Positions 15,251-21,775 of a stretch of DNA of 21,775 nt are shown one piece after another. The notes below the pieces were generated by a model. It was not told the origin of the DNA. It searched no databases and was given only the letters and a program-made list of their open reading frames with translations. Positions within the stretch are counted from its first letter, which is position 1. Each line of letters starts with the position of its first letter. Origin of the DNA: Chitinophagaceae bacterium UBA3961 (GTDB lineage Bacteria; Bacteroidota; Bacteroidia; Chitinophagales; Chitinophagaceae); NCBI GenBank assembly GCA_002385265.1, contig DGDD01000020.1, positions 1 to 21,775 of the forward strand. The letters are read 5' to 3'. The position numbers were made by a program, and so were the translations under genes.

Positions 15251-15349
15251 ACAGCAGGAAGCAACTATGTGAATACAGGCTCATGGAATTCCGGCATCTA
15301 CTTCTTAAAAACAGCAGATGGACAAATAACGAAACTAAACAAGGATTAA
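15194..15349 (+). pseudogene. 3' fragment of a type IX-secreted protein (sorting domain)
   Basis: The plus frame ending at TAA 15347-15349 reads IQNAQITDVTGRIIQNL, then NTGSWNSGIYFLKTADGQIT and a final KLNKD. This is the C-terminal sorting domain (Por/T9SS type A) of a secreted Bacteroidota protein: the D-x-x-G-R-x-I turn and the S-W-N-S-G-I-Y-F-L-K core are diagnostic. The passenger domain and start are missing. Its normal terminator survives downstream at 15384-15415. The fragment abuts an oppositely oriented LuxR remnant, and the two signatures overlap by about 20 bases. Confidence 0.8.
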
Positions 15350-15383
15350 CACTAGATACAAACGGTTCATTAGTGCTCATTCC

Positions 15384-15415
15384 AAAGCCGTCTCCTTGTG
15401 AGGCGGCTTTTCCTT
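15384..15415. terminator. Terminator shared by the T9SS remnant and the response regulator
   Basis: AAAGCCGTCT 15384-15393 pairs with AGGCGGCTTT 15401-15410 (one G-T pair) around CCTTGTG, followed by TTCCTTT on the plus strand. On the minus strand it follows the response-regulator stop by about 20 bases. Confidence 0.75.
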
Positions 15416-15435
15416 TACGAAATCATATTATCTAA

Positions 15436-16095
15436 TCAAAGCAAACCCTTCGTATACGCTATCTTCAAAGCCTGCGCCTTGCTGTTGACATGCAGCTTTT
15501 GATAAATACTGATCGTATGCTTTTTTACTGTGTTTGGACTAATAAAAAGTTTCGCTGCAATTTCTTTGTAGTCGAATCCTTCGCTTTGAAGTTTTAGAAT
15601 TTCCTTTTCACGATCACTTAAATGGAATTGATCTGCTTGGGTAGTAGGTCTAGGGATATCGGGCTTCTGTAGCAACTGCAATATTTTATAGGCCACCGAT
15701 GGCGACAAGGGCCCTGCGCCGGTTTCCCAAAGTGTAGTAATCATTTCTTGAAGTCGCTCGGCTGTTTCTTCTTTCAATATATAACCGCAGGCACCGGCTT
15801 TCACGGCTTGAAAAACACGCTCGTCATCATCAAAAATGGTCAACACAACATATTTGGTTTGCGGATATAATACTGATGCTGTGGCAATGGCGGTAACACC
15901 ATCTACCAAGGGCATTTCTAAATCCATCAACACAATATGTGGACGTTTGCTTTCCTCCATCGATTTCATCTTTTGGAGAAAGTCTTCACCATTCACCGCT
16001 TCCAACACCAATTCGAAAGCTTGATTTCTTTCGAGCTTGTTTCGAATAACAGCGCGGTTATTAGCCTTGTCATCTGTAATCCCAATTCTGATCAT
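15436..16095 (-). CDS. NarL/LuxR-type response regulator
   Basis: A 219-residue response regulator. Receiver domain, residues 1-120: acidic pair Asp8-Asp9, phosphoacceptor Asp58 in VLMDLEMP, a conserved Thr in VVLTIFDDD, and Lys in YILKEE. The C-terminal LuxR HTH runs about 155-219: LSDREKEILKLQSEGFDYKE, then IAAKLFISPNTVKKHTISIYQKL. It starts 12 bases after the stop of the histidine kinase on the same strand and is surely its partner. Phosphotransfer from the kinase would activate DNA binding. Targets are unknown. The serine hydrolase gene divergent from the kinase is the nearest candidate. Confidence 0.93.
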   Translation of the reverse strand: MIRIGITDDKANNRAVIRNKLERNQAFELVLEAVNGEDFLQKMKSMEESKRPHIVLMDLEMPLVDGVTAIATASVLYPQTKYVVLTIFDDDERVFQAVKAGACGYILKEETAERLQEMITTLWETGAGPLSPSVAYKILQLLQKPDIPRPTTQADQFHLSDREKEILKLQSEGFDYKEIAAKLFISPNTVKKHTISIYQKLHVNSKAQALKIAYTKGLL

Positions 16096-16107
16096 TTGTT
16101 CTGACTA

Positions 16108-18033
16108 CTATATTTTTAGTGTTATGGTTGTTCCTACACCTTGAATACTCTTGATGATCACTTCAAATCCACCGGCTGCAGCTCTATCCTTCATGTTTTG
16201 AATACCATTGCCTTCAATATTTAGTTGTTCTGAATGCAAATCGAAGCCTTTTCCATCATCAGCAACTGTAATGATCCAATCCTTATCGAAGCTACTGTTT
16301 ACAGTAATCGTACCAGCCTTTGCATGCTTGATGGCATTGGTCACAGCTTCTTTCACTATCATGATCAAATGCAAGGCTTTTACCGAAGTAAGCAATTGCG
16401 TTTCAGGTGCAGCACCTGTAATTTGAAAACCAATACCGGAGAAATTCCGTTTGTTTTGTTGCATGAATGTAACCAATCTCAACCATGTTTCTGTGGCAGT
16501 TACTTCTGTAGCTTTCAAAGCCCAAACTGTTTCACGTAAACTTCCCAACATTTCTCGCGCTGTTTCTTGTAAATTTTGAATAAGTGGGCCGTTTTCTGAT
16601 GATGCCTGTTCAAGTAAAGATGAATTGTGTAGAATGGCATTGGCGTGTACTCCCATATTATCATGCAATTCAGCAGCAATGCGTTTGCGCTCCTTGTTCT
16701 CTGCTTCTTCAACTGCAGCTTGGTTTCGAGCAAACTGCTTTCGTTTGTATTCTTTAAAGTAGAAATAGAAAATAGTAAGAGTGAGAGCCAGCACCAATAA
16801 GCTGGCAATAATGTATAAATTACGATTGGCCAATTCAGCTTTTTGATTAGCGATAAGAGTCTCCTTCTTTTGAAGATCGTACCGGGTCATCAATTCAGAT
16901 ATCTTCTCATTATCATTCAAGCGAATAGCAGTATCTGCATCCAAAATAAATTGCTCTAAAGCAGCGCTGTACAATTTGTAGTCGCCTTTTTGTTTATACA
17001 AATAAGATAGCGGACCATATACTCTGATAATTGCTTCTTTCAAATGAGCCCTTTTAATCAATTGTATGGTTTGCAACAATACGTTAATGGCACTGTCGTA
17101 TTGCTTTTGTGATTTGTAGAATCCTGCCAAACGGAACATATCATTAACAGTATAGAGCGGATCTCCAATCTTTTGCCGAATGGCAAGCGCTTCTTTAAAG
17201 TCTGCTTCGCCGGCTTTGAGATCTCCAATAAGACCAAAATAATCGCCTCGATAGCTGAGCGCCGTTGGCAATAACCAGTAAAAATGATATTGCTTACTGT
17301 TTGCAATAACGGCATTATTGAACATAAGAAAACTATCTGTTTTCTGGGCATTGAGCGTACTGTCTATTTGTTGAAAATAAAACAATGCAAGATTGGAGGT
17401 AATCGTGGTTTCAATCTCCTTTATTTTTAGATCAGAACTGCCGGCCACCATTGCCAGCGCCTCCAACCACATGGTGTGGGCTTCATAGATCCTTCCGCTG
17501 TTCAAATAACTAGCTCCAATATAGTTTCGGAGATAACTTTGCGCTAGTACATTCTTATCTTTCTCAGCCTCTGCCAACAAGCTCAACTGCATTTCAATGG
17601 CTTTGACTCTCTCATTGGTACGGTTAAGCACATTCGCTTTTAGCAATTGTAGTTTATAATACAGTTCTTGATCGTCATTTTTAGAGAAGCGAAATATGGG
17701 GTTGGCTTCCAATTTCGGAATCACGCTGTCGGTATTTCCTTTTGTTAATTCCCCTGCCAACAAGTAATACTCAACCCAACGCAATCTTCGCGTGTCATTC
17801 AGTCGAACAGCAATATCTCTTCCCAAGGTAAAATACCGCTTTGCGGTATCGGCATTAAGTGAATTTCGAAAGCTACCCAATTCAATGATGGCTGAGAGTT
17901 GATCTTTTTCTGTAGCAGCATGATAAAATCGATCGCGAATGAGGTCAATAGCAGGAAACTGGGTCCGAGAACTCAGTCCGATACAGAGCAGTAGAATAAG
18001 GTATAGTGATCTGATAGCGATCATTTTCAACAT
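16108..18033 (-). CDS. TPR-containing sensor histidine kinase (HisKA_3 / NarX-type)
   Basis: A 641-residue kinase. A signal or anchor segment covers about residues 5-25. The next 370 residues are helical repeats of tetratricopeptide type (for example DFKEALAIRQKIGDPLY, SQKQYDSAINVLLQTIQL) and would lie in the periplasm. One transmembrane helix follows (YIIASLLVLALTLTIFYFYF), then a short coiled linker and the HisKA_3 dimerisation helix with phospho-His457 in AAELHDNMGVHANAIL. The ATPase domain shows the N-box KEAVTNAIKHAKAG, the G1 box VADDGKGFD and the G2 box GNGIQNMKDR. The partner response regulator follows 12 bases later. The sensed signal is unknown, but the periplasmic TPR region suggests protein or peptide binding. 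Confidence 0.93.
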   Translation of the reverse strand: MLKMIAIRSLYLILLLCIGLSSRTQFPAIDLIRDRFYHAATEKDQLSAIIELGSFRNSLNADTAKRYFTLGRDIAVRLNDTRRLRWVEYYLLAGELTKGNTDSVIPKLEANPIFRFSKNDDQELYYKLQLLKANVLNRTNERVKAIEMQLSLLAEAEKDKNVLAQSYLRNYIGASYLNSGRIYEAHTMWLEALAMVAGSSDLKIKEIETTITSNLALFYFQQIDSTLNAQKTDSFLMFNNAVIANSKQYHFYWLLPTALSYRGDYFGLIGDLKAGEADFKEALAIRQKIGDPLYTVNDMFRLAGFYKSQKQYDSAINVLLQTIQLIKRAHLKEAIIRVYGPLSYLYKQKGDYKLYSAALEQFILDADTAIRLNDNEKISELMTRYDLQKKETLIANQKAELANRNLYIIASLLVLALTLTIFYFYFKEYKRKQFARNQAAVEEAENKERKRIAAELHDNMGVHANAILHNSSLLEQASSENGPLIQNLQETAREMLGSLRETVWALKATEVTATETWLRLVTFMQQNKRNFSGIGFQITGAAPETQLLTSVKALHLIMIVKEAVTNAIKHAKAGTITVNSSFDKDWIITVADDGKGFDLHSEQLNIEGNGIQNMKDRAAAGGFEVIIKSIQGVGTTITLKI

Positions 18034-18136
18034 TACTACGTAAATATAGAGGTACGGTTCGGATAAAAAAACTATCCAAATGGACCATAGGTCAGATTTG
18101 GGAAATAAGAGAGGTTTGAAGCCTAAATGTCAAACT

Positions 18137-19315
18137 ATGCGCCTTACTACACTGCTTTCAGTATTTCTCATCACTTTTTTGAGTTGCAAAAAGGGTGACA
18201 GCACCCCTACTCCTACTCCCGATCCAGGGCCCGTTAAGCAAACTGATATCACTGCAGTAGATAGCAAAGTGCAAACGTTTATGAGCTCCTACAATATCCC
18301 AGGAGCCTCCCTTGCCATTACAAAGAATGGGAAATTGGTATACGTTAAAGGCTATGGGAAGGCTAATACCGCCACCGGCGAAGATGTAACCCCTGCACAC
18401 CGTTTCCGATTGGCTAGTGTTTCAAAAACCTTTACAGGCGTGGCCATTATGAAGTTGGTTCAAGATGGCAAACTAAACCTTGATGCCTTAGTATTTGGAG
18501 CAGGTGGTGTATTGGGTACCGACTACGGCACTGCTCCTTATAATGCGAATCTCTTAAAAATAACCGTTCGCCATTTACTCCAAAATGTTAGCGGCTCTTG
18601 GGGCGCCAGTACTGGTGGCGATGTAATTGACCAAAATCCGTCTTATACCTACAAACAATTCTTCGACTGGTTGCTTGCAACCCGCCCCAATCCCAAAGCA
18701 CCGGGTACAGTGTACGATTATTCCAATGTAAACTTTGTACTCGCCGGGCGAATCATTGAAAAAATTTCAGGTAAAACGTATATCAATTACATAAAGGAAG
18801 ACATCATGGCACCTATTGGTGGCACCCAAACAGAGATGAGTGGAAAAACAGAGGCAGAGCAGAAAACAAAGGAGGTAAAGTATTATGGTCAAGGCAACGA
18901 TTTGAACTTTGTTTATAGTATTGCCTTCCCTCGCAGAGATGCCGATGGTGGACTCATGACTACAGCAACCGATCTTATCCGTTTAGTAACGGCAATAGAC
19001 GGATCCACTACGCGCCCTGATATCTTGAACAGCACCAATTTAACAGCACTCACCACCCCTTCATCGGTATTTAGCGGTTATGCATGTGGTATTGGAATAT
19101 GGACTGCTGAAAATGTGTGGTTCAACTACGGAAGTTTGCCCGGTACACGCACTGCCTTCATGCGCAATGCCAATGGCATGTGTGTGGCGCTGTTGCTAAA
19201 TTCTCGAGTAGACCCAACAACCAACGAAACACCGTTTGTATATGCGATGCAAGACATGATTTTAGATTTCACCAAAAACAGTTCGTATAGTTGGCAGAAT
19301 ATTGATCAGTTTTAA
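18137..19315 (+). CDS. Serine hydrolase lipoprotein, beta-lactamase/PBP-like
   Basis: A 392-residue serine hydrolase. The start at 18137 yields a lipoprotein signal (LITFLSC, Cys17, then KKGD) and a TPTPTPDPGP spacer, so the enzyme is tethered away from a membrane. An earlier in-frame ATG at 18080 would bury the signal and is rejected. Catalytic motifs: Ser94-x-x-Lys97 (LASVSKTFTG), YSN in YDYSNVNFVLAG, and a third-motif region NYGSLPGTR in which Tyr replaces the usual His or Lys before Gly. The DADGGLMTTATDLIRLV segment is typical. It is divergent from the two-component operon, and its 3' end overlaps the TonB-dependent receptor gene by 4 bases, tail to tail. Confidence 0.88.
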   Translation: MRLTTLLSVFLITFLSCKKGDSTPTPTPDPGPVKQTDITAVDSKVQTFMSSYNIPGASLAITKNGKLVYVKGYGKANTATGEDVTPAHRFRLASVSKTFTGVAIMKLVQDGKLNLDALVFGAGGVLGTDYGTAPYNANLLKITVRHLLQNVSGSWGASTGGDVIDQNPSYTYKQFFDWLLATRPNPKAPGTVYDYSNVNFVLAGRIIEKISGKTYINYIKEDIMAPIGGTQTEMSGKTEAEQKTKEVKYYGQGNDLNFVYSIAFPRRDADGGLMTTATDLIRLVTAIDGSTTRPDILNSTNLTALTTPSSVFSGYACGIGIWTAENVWFNYGSLPGTRTAFMRNANGMCVALLLNSRVDPTTNETPFVYAMQDMILDFTKNSSYSWQNIDQF

Positions 19316-21504
19316 AACTTCCATCGAATCGATAAGTTCAAAACCCGTCCATCAATGGGAGCCCAAAGCGATTTAAATGTAGGATTGGTAACCGTACCCG
19401 TATAAAGGGATTCCACTTTGCTTTGGCGGTAATCGAGTAAATTCTCTCCATTCAATACCAAACTAATATGGGAACCGAATTTCTTTTCCACCATAGCGGC
19501 CATAAAGAAATAACCCGGTGTTTTCGTATAATCTTCACGGTATTGAAATCCATTATACGAACCCTCTAAACCAAAACGAAATCCTTCTTCCTCAAAATCT
19601 CTCACAATGGTAAATGCAAAACGATGTTTGGGAGTAAGCGGTATGAATTGATTTTGAGTTAAATACTTTCGCTCTGCAACGGTAAAAGTATAGCCTACAT
19701 AGAGCTCCCACTCATGTACCAATGCTTTTACATAGGTATCGGAGCCTCTGGTTAAAATTGGTTTCGATTGATTTTGAAAACTCACATCTCCATTAGAAGC
19801 AGCCGTTGCTACTACAGGATCTGTTAACTGAGTCAGAAAAAAAGCCTGATTGATAAAGAGCTCATTCCCTACACCCCATTCTACTTTGTAATTGATCTCA
19901 GCATTGTACCCTACTGACTTTTCAGCTTTTATTGTAGAAGGCAAGCTCGTGATCTTTTGTATTTCAAAATCAGTATTCTGTGCGGCCAATGCATTCGGAG
20001 CTTTGTACCCAAAGCCAATACCGGCACGAGTAGCCCAATGTTCGTTTATTCGATGAAAAATAGCAAGACGTGGTAGTATAAAGTTTCCGTAGGTAAAATG
20101 ATAATCGTTGCGCAGTCCAATTTCAATATTGGTATGCTCTTGCAGGTTGATTGATTCCTGAGCAAAAACCCCAACCGTATTGTTATGAAAATTATTCAGA
20201 GGAATTGTATTGGTGAGTTTCGTAAACTGATCACCCGTAGCATTCACACCCACCACCAAATTGTTTGCATTGTGTGGTAAGAAAGCAGAAAGCTCGGTGT
20301 AGTAGTTAGTTTGTCGGCCTGTAAAATCAACTTGATTGTTAAGTATTCTTCTCTTAAAGGAACTCAAACTACTCTTGAACTCTAGTTTGCGATTGTTCGC
20401 CAAATTACGCTGCGCCGTCAGTTCCCAACTATTTCGATTGATGGTATTGTTCTCGAAGTATTGATGTGTAGCGTCTGCCTTACCTGCCAATACTTGCATA
20501 TCACCTCCATTTCGTTTCTCAAAAGTTCCTGTATACCCAACAACAACCGTGGTTTTGTGATCGGGATAGAAAAAGAAACGCGGGTGCAGCACCAAGCCTT
20601 TTAAATCGGACAGATCTGAAAATCCGTCTTTATTTACATCCACCGCTTTCTGATAATTATACCCACCGAAAAAAGTATAGCCCACTTTTTTATCCTTGCG
20701 AGAAAGAAATGTATTGTAATTGGTTTCTTTAAGAGTGGTTTGATTGATACTGAAAACCGCTTCCTGCTTCGCTGTTGGTTTACGAGAAATGATATTGATC
20801 AACCCTCCAATGGCGCCTCCTCCATATAAAGTGGAGGCCGAGCCTTTGATCAATTCTGCTTGCTTCAAATCTAAGGGAGGAATACTCAAAATACCAAAGC
20901 CGCCACTAAAGCCATCGTACAAAGGCATCCCGTCTTTGAGGATTTGGGTATATCTACCGTCAAGACCTTGAATTCTTACATTGGAATTTCCATTGATGGC
21001 ACTGCTCTGTTGAATTTGAACACCACTCACGTCTCCCAAAATGCTCGCAATACCGGCGGGTTTAATAGTACTCTCCTCCTCCATCTCTTCTCTTCCTAGT
21101 ACTTCTACCTTTAACGGCGAATTTTCAATGCGTTGGTTGTTGCGGGTAGAAGACACAACGGTAACTTCTTCCAATTCCTTTTGTGCACTGATCATTTGAA
21201 TGAGCAAGGTATCAGGAAAGGGGGCCACAAGCGTTGTATCCTGTGTTTTGAACCCTACGGCAGAAAACGACAATTTTGATTTTTCATTTGCCAATTGCAA
21301 AACGGCCAATCCATTCGCATCGGTTGATTTGATCGATTTCCCATTCAAGGCGATGCTTACACCCTGAACTACATCACCTGTTCCTGAACTTACTGTTTTA
21401 ACAACAACTTTAGTCTGCGAAAGCGCAGCTACTGTAGTAATAAACAATCCAAAAAACAAAACCAATCTTTTCACTTCGTTTCTCTTTTTAGTTATAGAAA
21501 TCAT
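19312..21504 (-). CDS. TonB-dependent outer-membrane receptor
   Basis: A 730-residue receptor of normal length for a siderophore or vitamin-type transporter and shorter than SusC-type ones. A signal peptide lies within residues 1-29. A carboxypeptidase-like regulatory domain follows (about 31-107: VVKTVSSGTGDVVQGVSIAL and LSFSAVGFKTQDTTL), then the plug (about 120-240: VEVLGREEMEEES, GLDGRYTQILKDGMPLYDG, and LIKGSASTLYGGGAIGGLIN) and the beta-barrel to the last residue (LNLSIRWKF, terminal Phe). It imports a scarce ligand using TonB energy. The ligand is not evident: no metal or vitamin enzymes adjoin it. Its promoter and a leader palindrome are listed separately. Confidence 0.93.
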   Translation of the reverse strand: MISITKKRNEVKRLVLFFGLFITTVAALSQTKVVVKTVSSGTGDVVQGVSIALNGKSIKSTDANGLAVLQLANEKSKLSFSAVGFKTQDTTLVAPFPDTLLIQMISAQKELEEVTVVSSTRNNQRIENSPLKVEVLGREEMEEESTIKPAGIASILGDVSGVQIQQSSAINGNSNVRIQGLDGRYTQILKDGMPLYDGFSGGFGILSIPPLDLKQAELIKGSASTLYGGGAIGGLINIISRKPTAKQEAVFSINQTTLKETNYNTFLSRKDKKVGYTFFGGYNYQKAVDVNKDGFSDLSDLKGLVLHPRFFFYPDHKTTVVVGYTGTFEKRNGGDMQVLAGKADATHQYFENNTINRNSWELTAQRNLANNRKLEFKSSLSSFKRRILNNQVDFTGRQTNYYTELSAFLPHNANNLVVGVNATGDQFTKLTNTIPLNNFHNNTVGVFAQESINLQEHTNIEIGLRNDYHFTYGNFILPRLAIFHRINEHWATRAGIGFGYKAPNALAAQNTDFEIQKITSLPSTIKAEKSVGYNAEINYKVEWGVGNELFINQAFFLTQLTDPVVATAASNGDVSFQNQSKPILTRGSDTYVKALVHEWELYVGYTFTVAERKYLTQNQFIPLTPKHRFAFTIVRDFEEEGFRFGLEGSYNGFQYREDYTKTPGYFFMAAMVEKKFGSHISLVLNGENLLDYRQSKVESLYTGTVTNPTFKSLWAPIDGRVLNLSIRWKF

Positions 21505-21522
21505 TCATGTACCGATAAATTG

Positions 21523-21557
21523 TTGAGAGTTTTATATTGATAAGAATTAACTCTCAA
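21523..21557 (-). promoter_or_regulatory. Perfect 9-bp inverted repeat in the receptor leader
   Basis: TTGAGAGTT 21523-21531 and AACTCTCAA 21549-21557 are perfect complements with 17 bases between. The element starts at or next to the predicted transcription start of the receptor gene, so it could be an operator or a 5' hairpin of the mRNA. Confidence 0.5.
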
Positions 21558-21565
21558 ATAGAAAG

Positions 21566-21573
21566 CAAAGTTA
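21566..21573 (-). promoter_or_regulatory. -7 box of the TonB-dependent receptor gene
   Basis: TAACTTTG on the minus strand matches TAnnTTTG exactly. No good -33 TTTG is visible at the expected distance. Transcription would start near 21558, giving a leader of about 50 bases. Confidence 0.5.
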
Positions 21574-21676
21574 TCATTGATTCTCTGAAACATTCTTTAT
21601 CACGAACTTAAGGAGCGCTTTGAATAAAAGAAATGGGCCTCATTAACAAATAGAAAACAAATTCTAGTAAAACAGG

Positions 21677-21725
21677 CGTTAGGAATTAGGTATTAGGCGT
21701 TAGGCCTTAGGTTTTAGGCTTTAGG
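21677..21725. repeat. Heptanucleotide tandem array NNTTAGG x7
   Basis: Seven contiguous 7-base units, each TTAGG preceded by two variable bases: CG, AA, TA, CG, CC, TT, CT. The constant part is exact in all seven. It lies in the non-coding region upstream of the receptor gene, near the window's right edge. Confidence 0.9.
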
Positions 21726-21775
21726 TGAATACAGTGCAACGTATAAATTTTACATTGTTAAAAAACTAGTAGCCT

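Noticed and set aside
18061..18077. GGATA-N7-TATCC inverted repeat between the kinase and serine hydrolase genes, considered as shared operator
   Set aside because: Five-base arms around an A-run are too weak to claim; noted only because it lies in the divergent control region.
21677..21725. TTAGG array considered as CRISPR or telomere-like sequence
   Set aside because: Units are 7 bases with no spacers of CRISPR length, no cas genes are present, and the array is internal to a bacterial-type gene region.

Overview
The window looks like chromosomal DNA of a Bacteroidota bacterium, possibly from the Chitinophagaceae or a nearby group (genus not determinable by eye). The signs are several matches to the Bacteroidota promoter box TAnnTTTG, a type IX secretion sorting-domain remnant, lipoprotein signals of the form SCKK/SCEK, a TonB-dependent receptor with the phylum's N-terminal carboxypeptidase-like domain, and a TPR-containing histidine kinase paired with a NarL-type regulator.

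Region 1 (1-3540) is accessory DNA. It holds the 3' end of a VOC/glyoxalase-fold gene, a GyrI-like effector-binding protein, a PIG-L/LmbE deacetylase, a gene-poor stretch with a 42-nt imperfect hairpin and repeat-like sequence, and a HigBA toxin-antitoxin module with a readable promoter and an operator-like run of CGTTA half-sites.

Region 2 (3600-7133) is the strongest biological story. A cobalamin riboswitch sits ahead of dut-nrdB-nrdA (dUTPase and a B12-independent class I ribonucleotide reductase), and a strong terminator closes the unit. The likely logic is that abundant B12 shuts the operon off while a B12-dependent reductase elsewhere makes dNTPs, and scarce B12 switches the class I enzyme on. 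Both reductase subunits lack an ATP-cone. The leader also contains a perfect 9-bp pairing that competes with the aptamer's closing stem.

Region 3 (7175-12580) is mostly minus strand: a MORN/TonB-C protein, a serine hydrolase, a Crp/Fnr regulator with a CRP-like palindrome at its stop codon upstream of the hydrolase, an alpha/beta hydrolase, and an NTF2-like secreted protein. An AraC regulator is divergent from the last two.

Region 4 (12581-21775) holds a second serine hydrolase lipoprotein with a barrel-like protein, a small lipoprotein, a scar joining fragments of a LuxR regulator and a T9SS-secreted protein, a two-component system, a third serine hydrolase, a TonB-dependent receptor, and a heptanucleotide TTAGG tandem array at the right edge. 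Each of the three serine hydrolases neighbours a different class of regulator.
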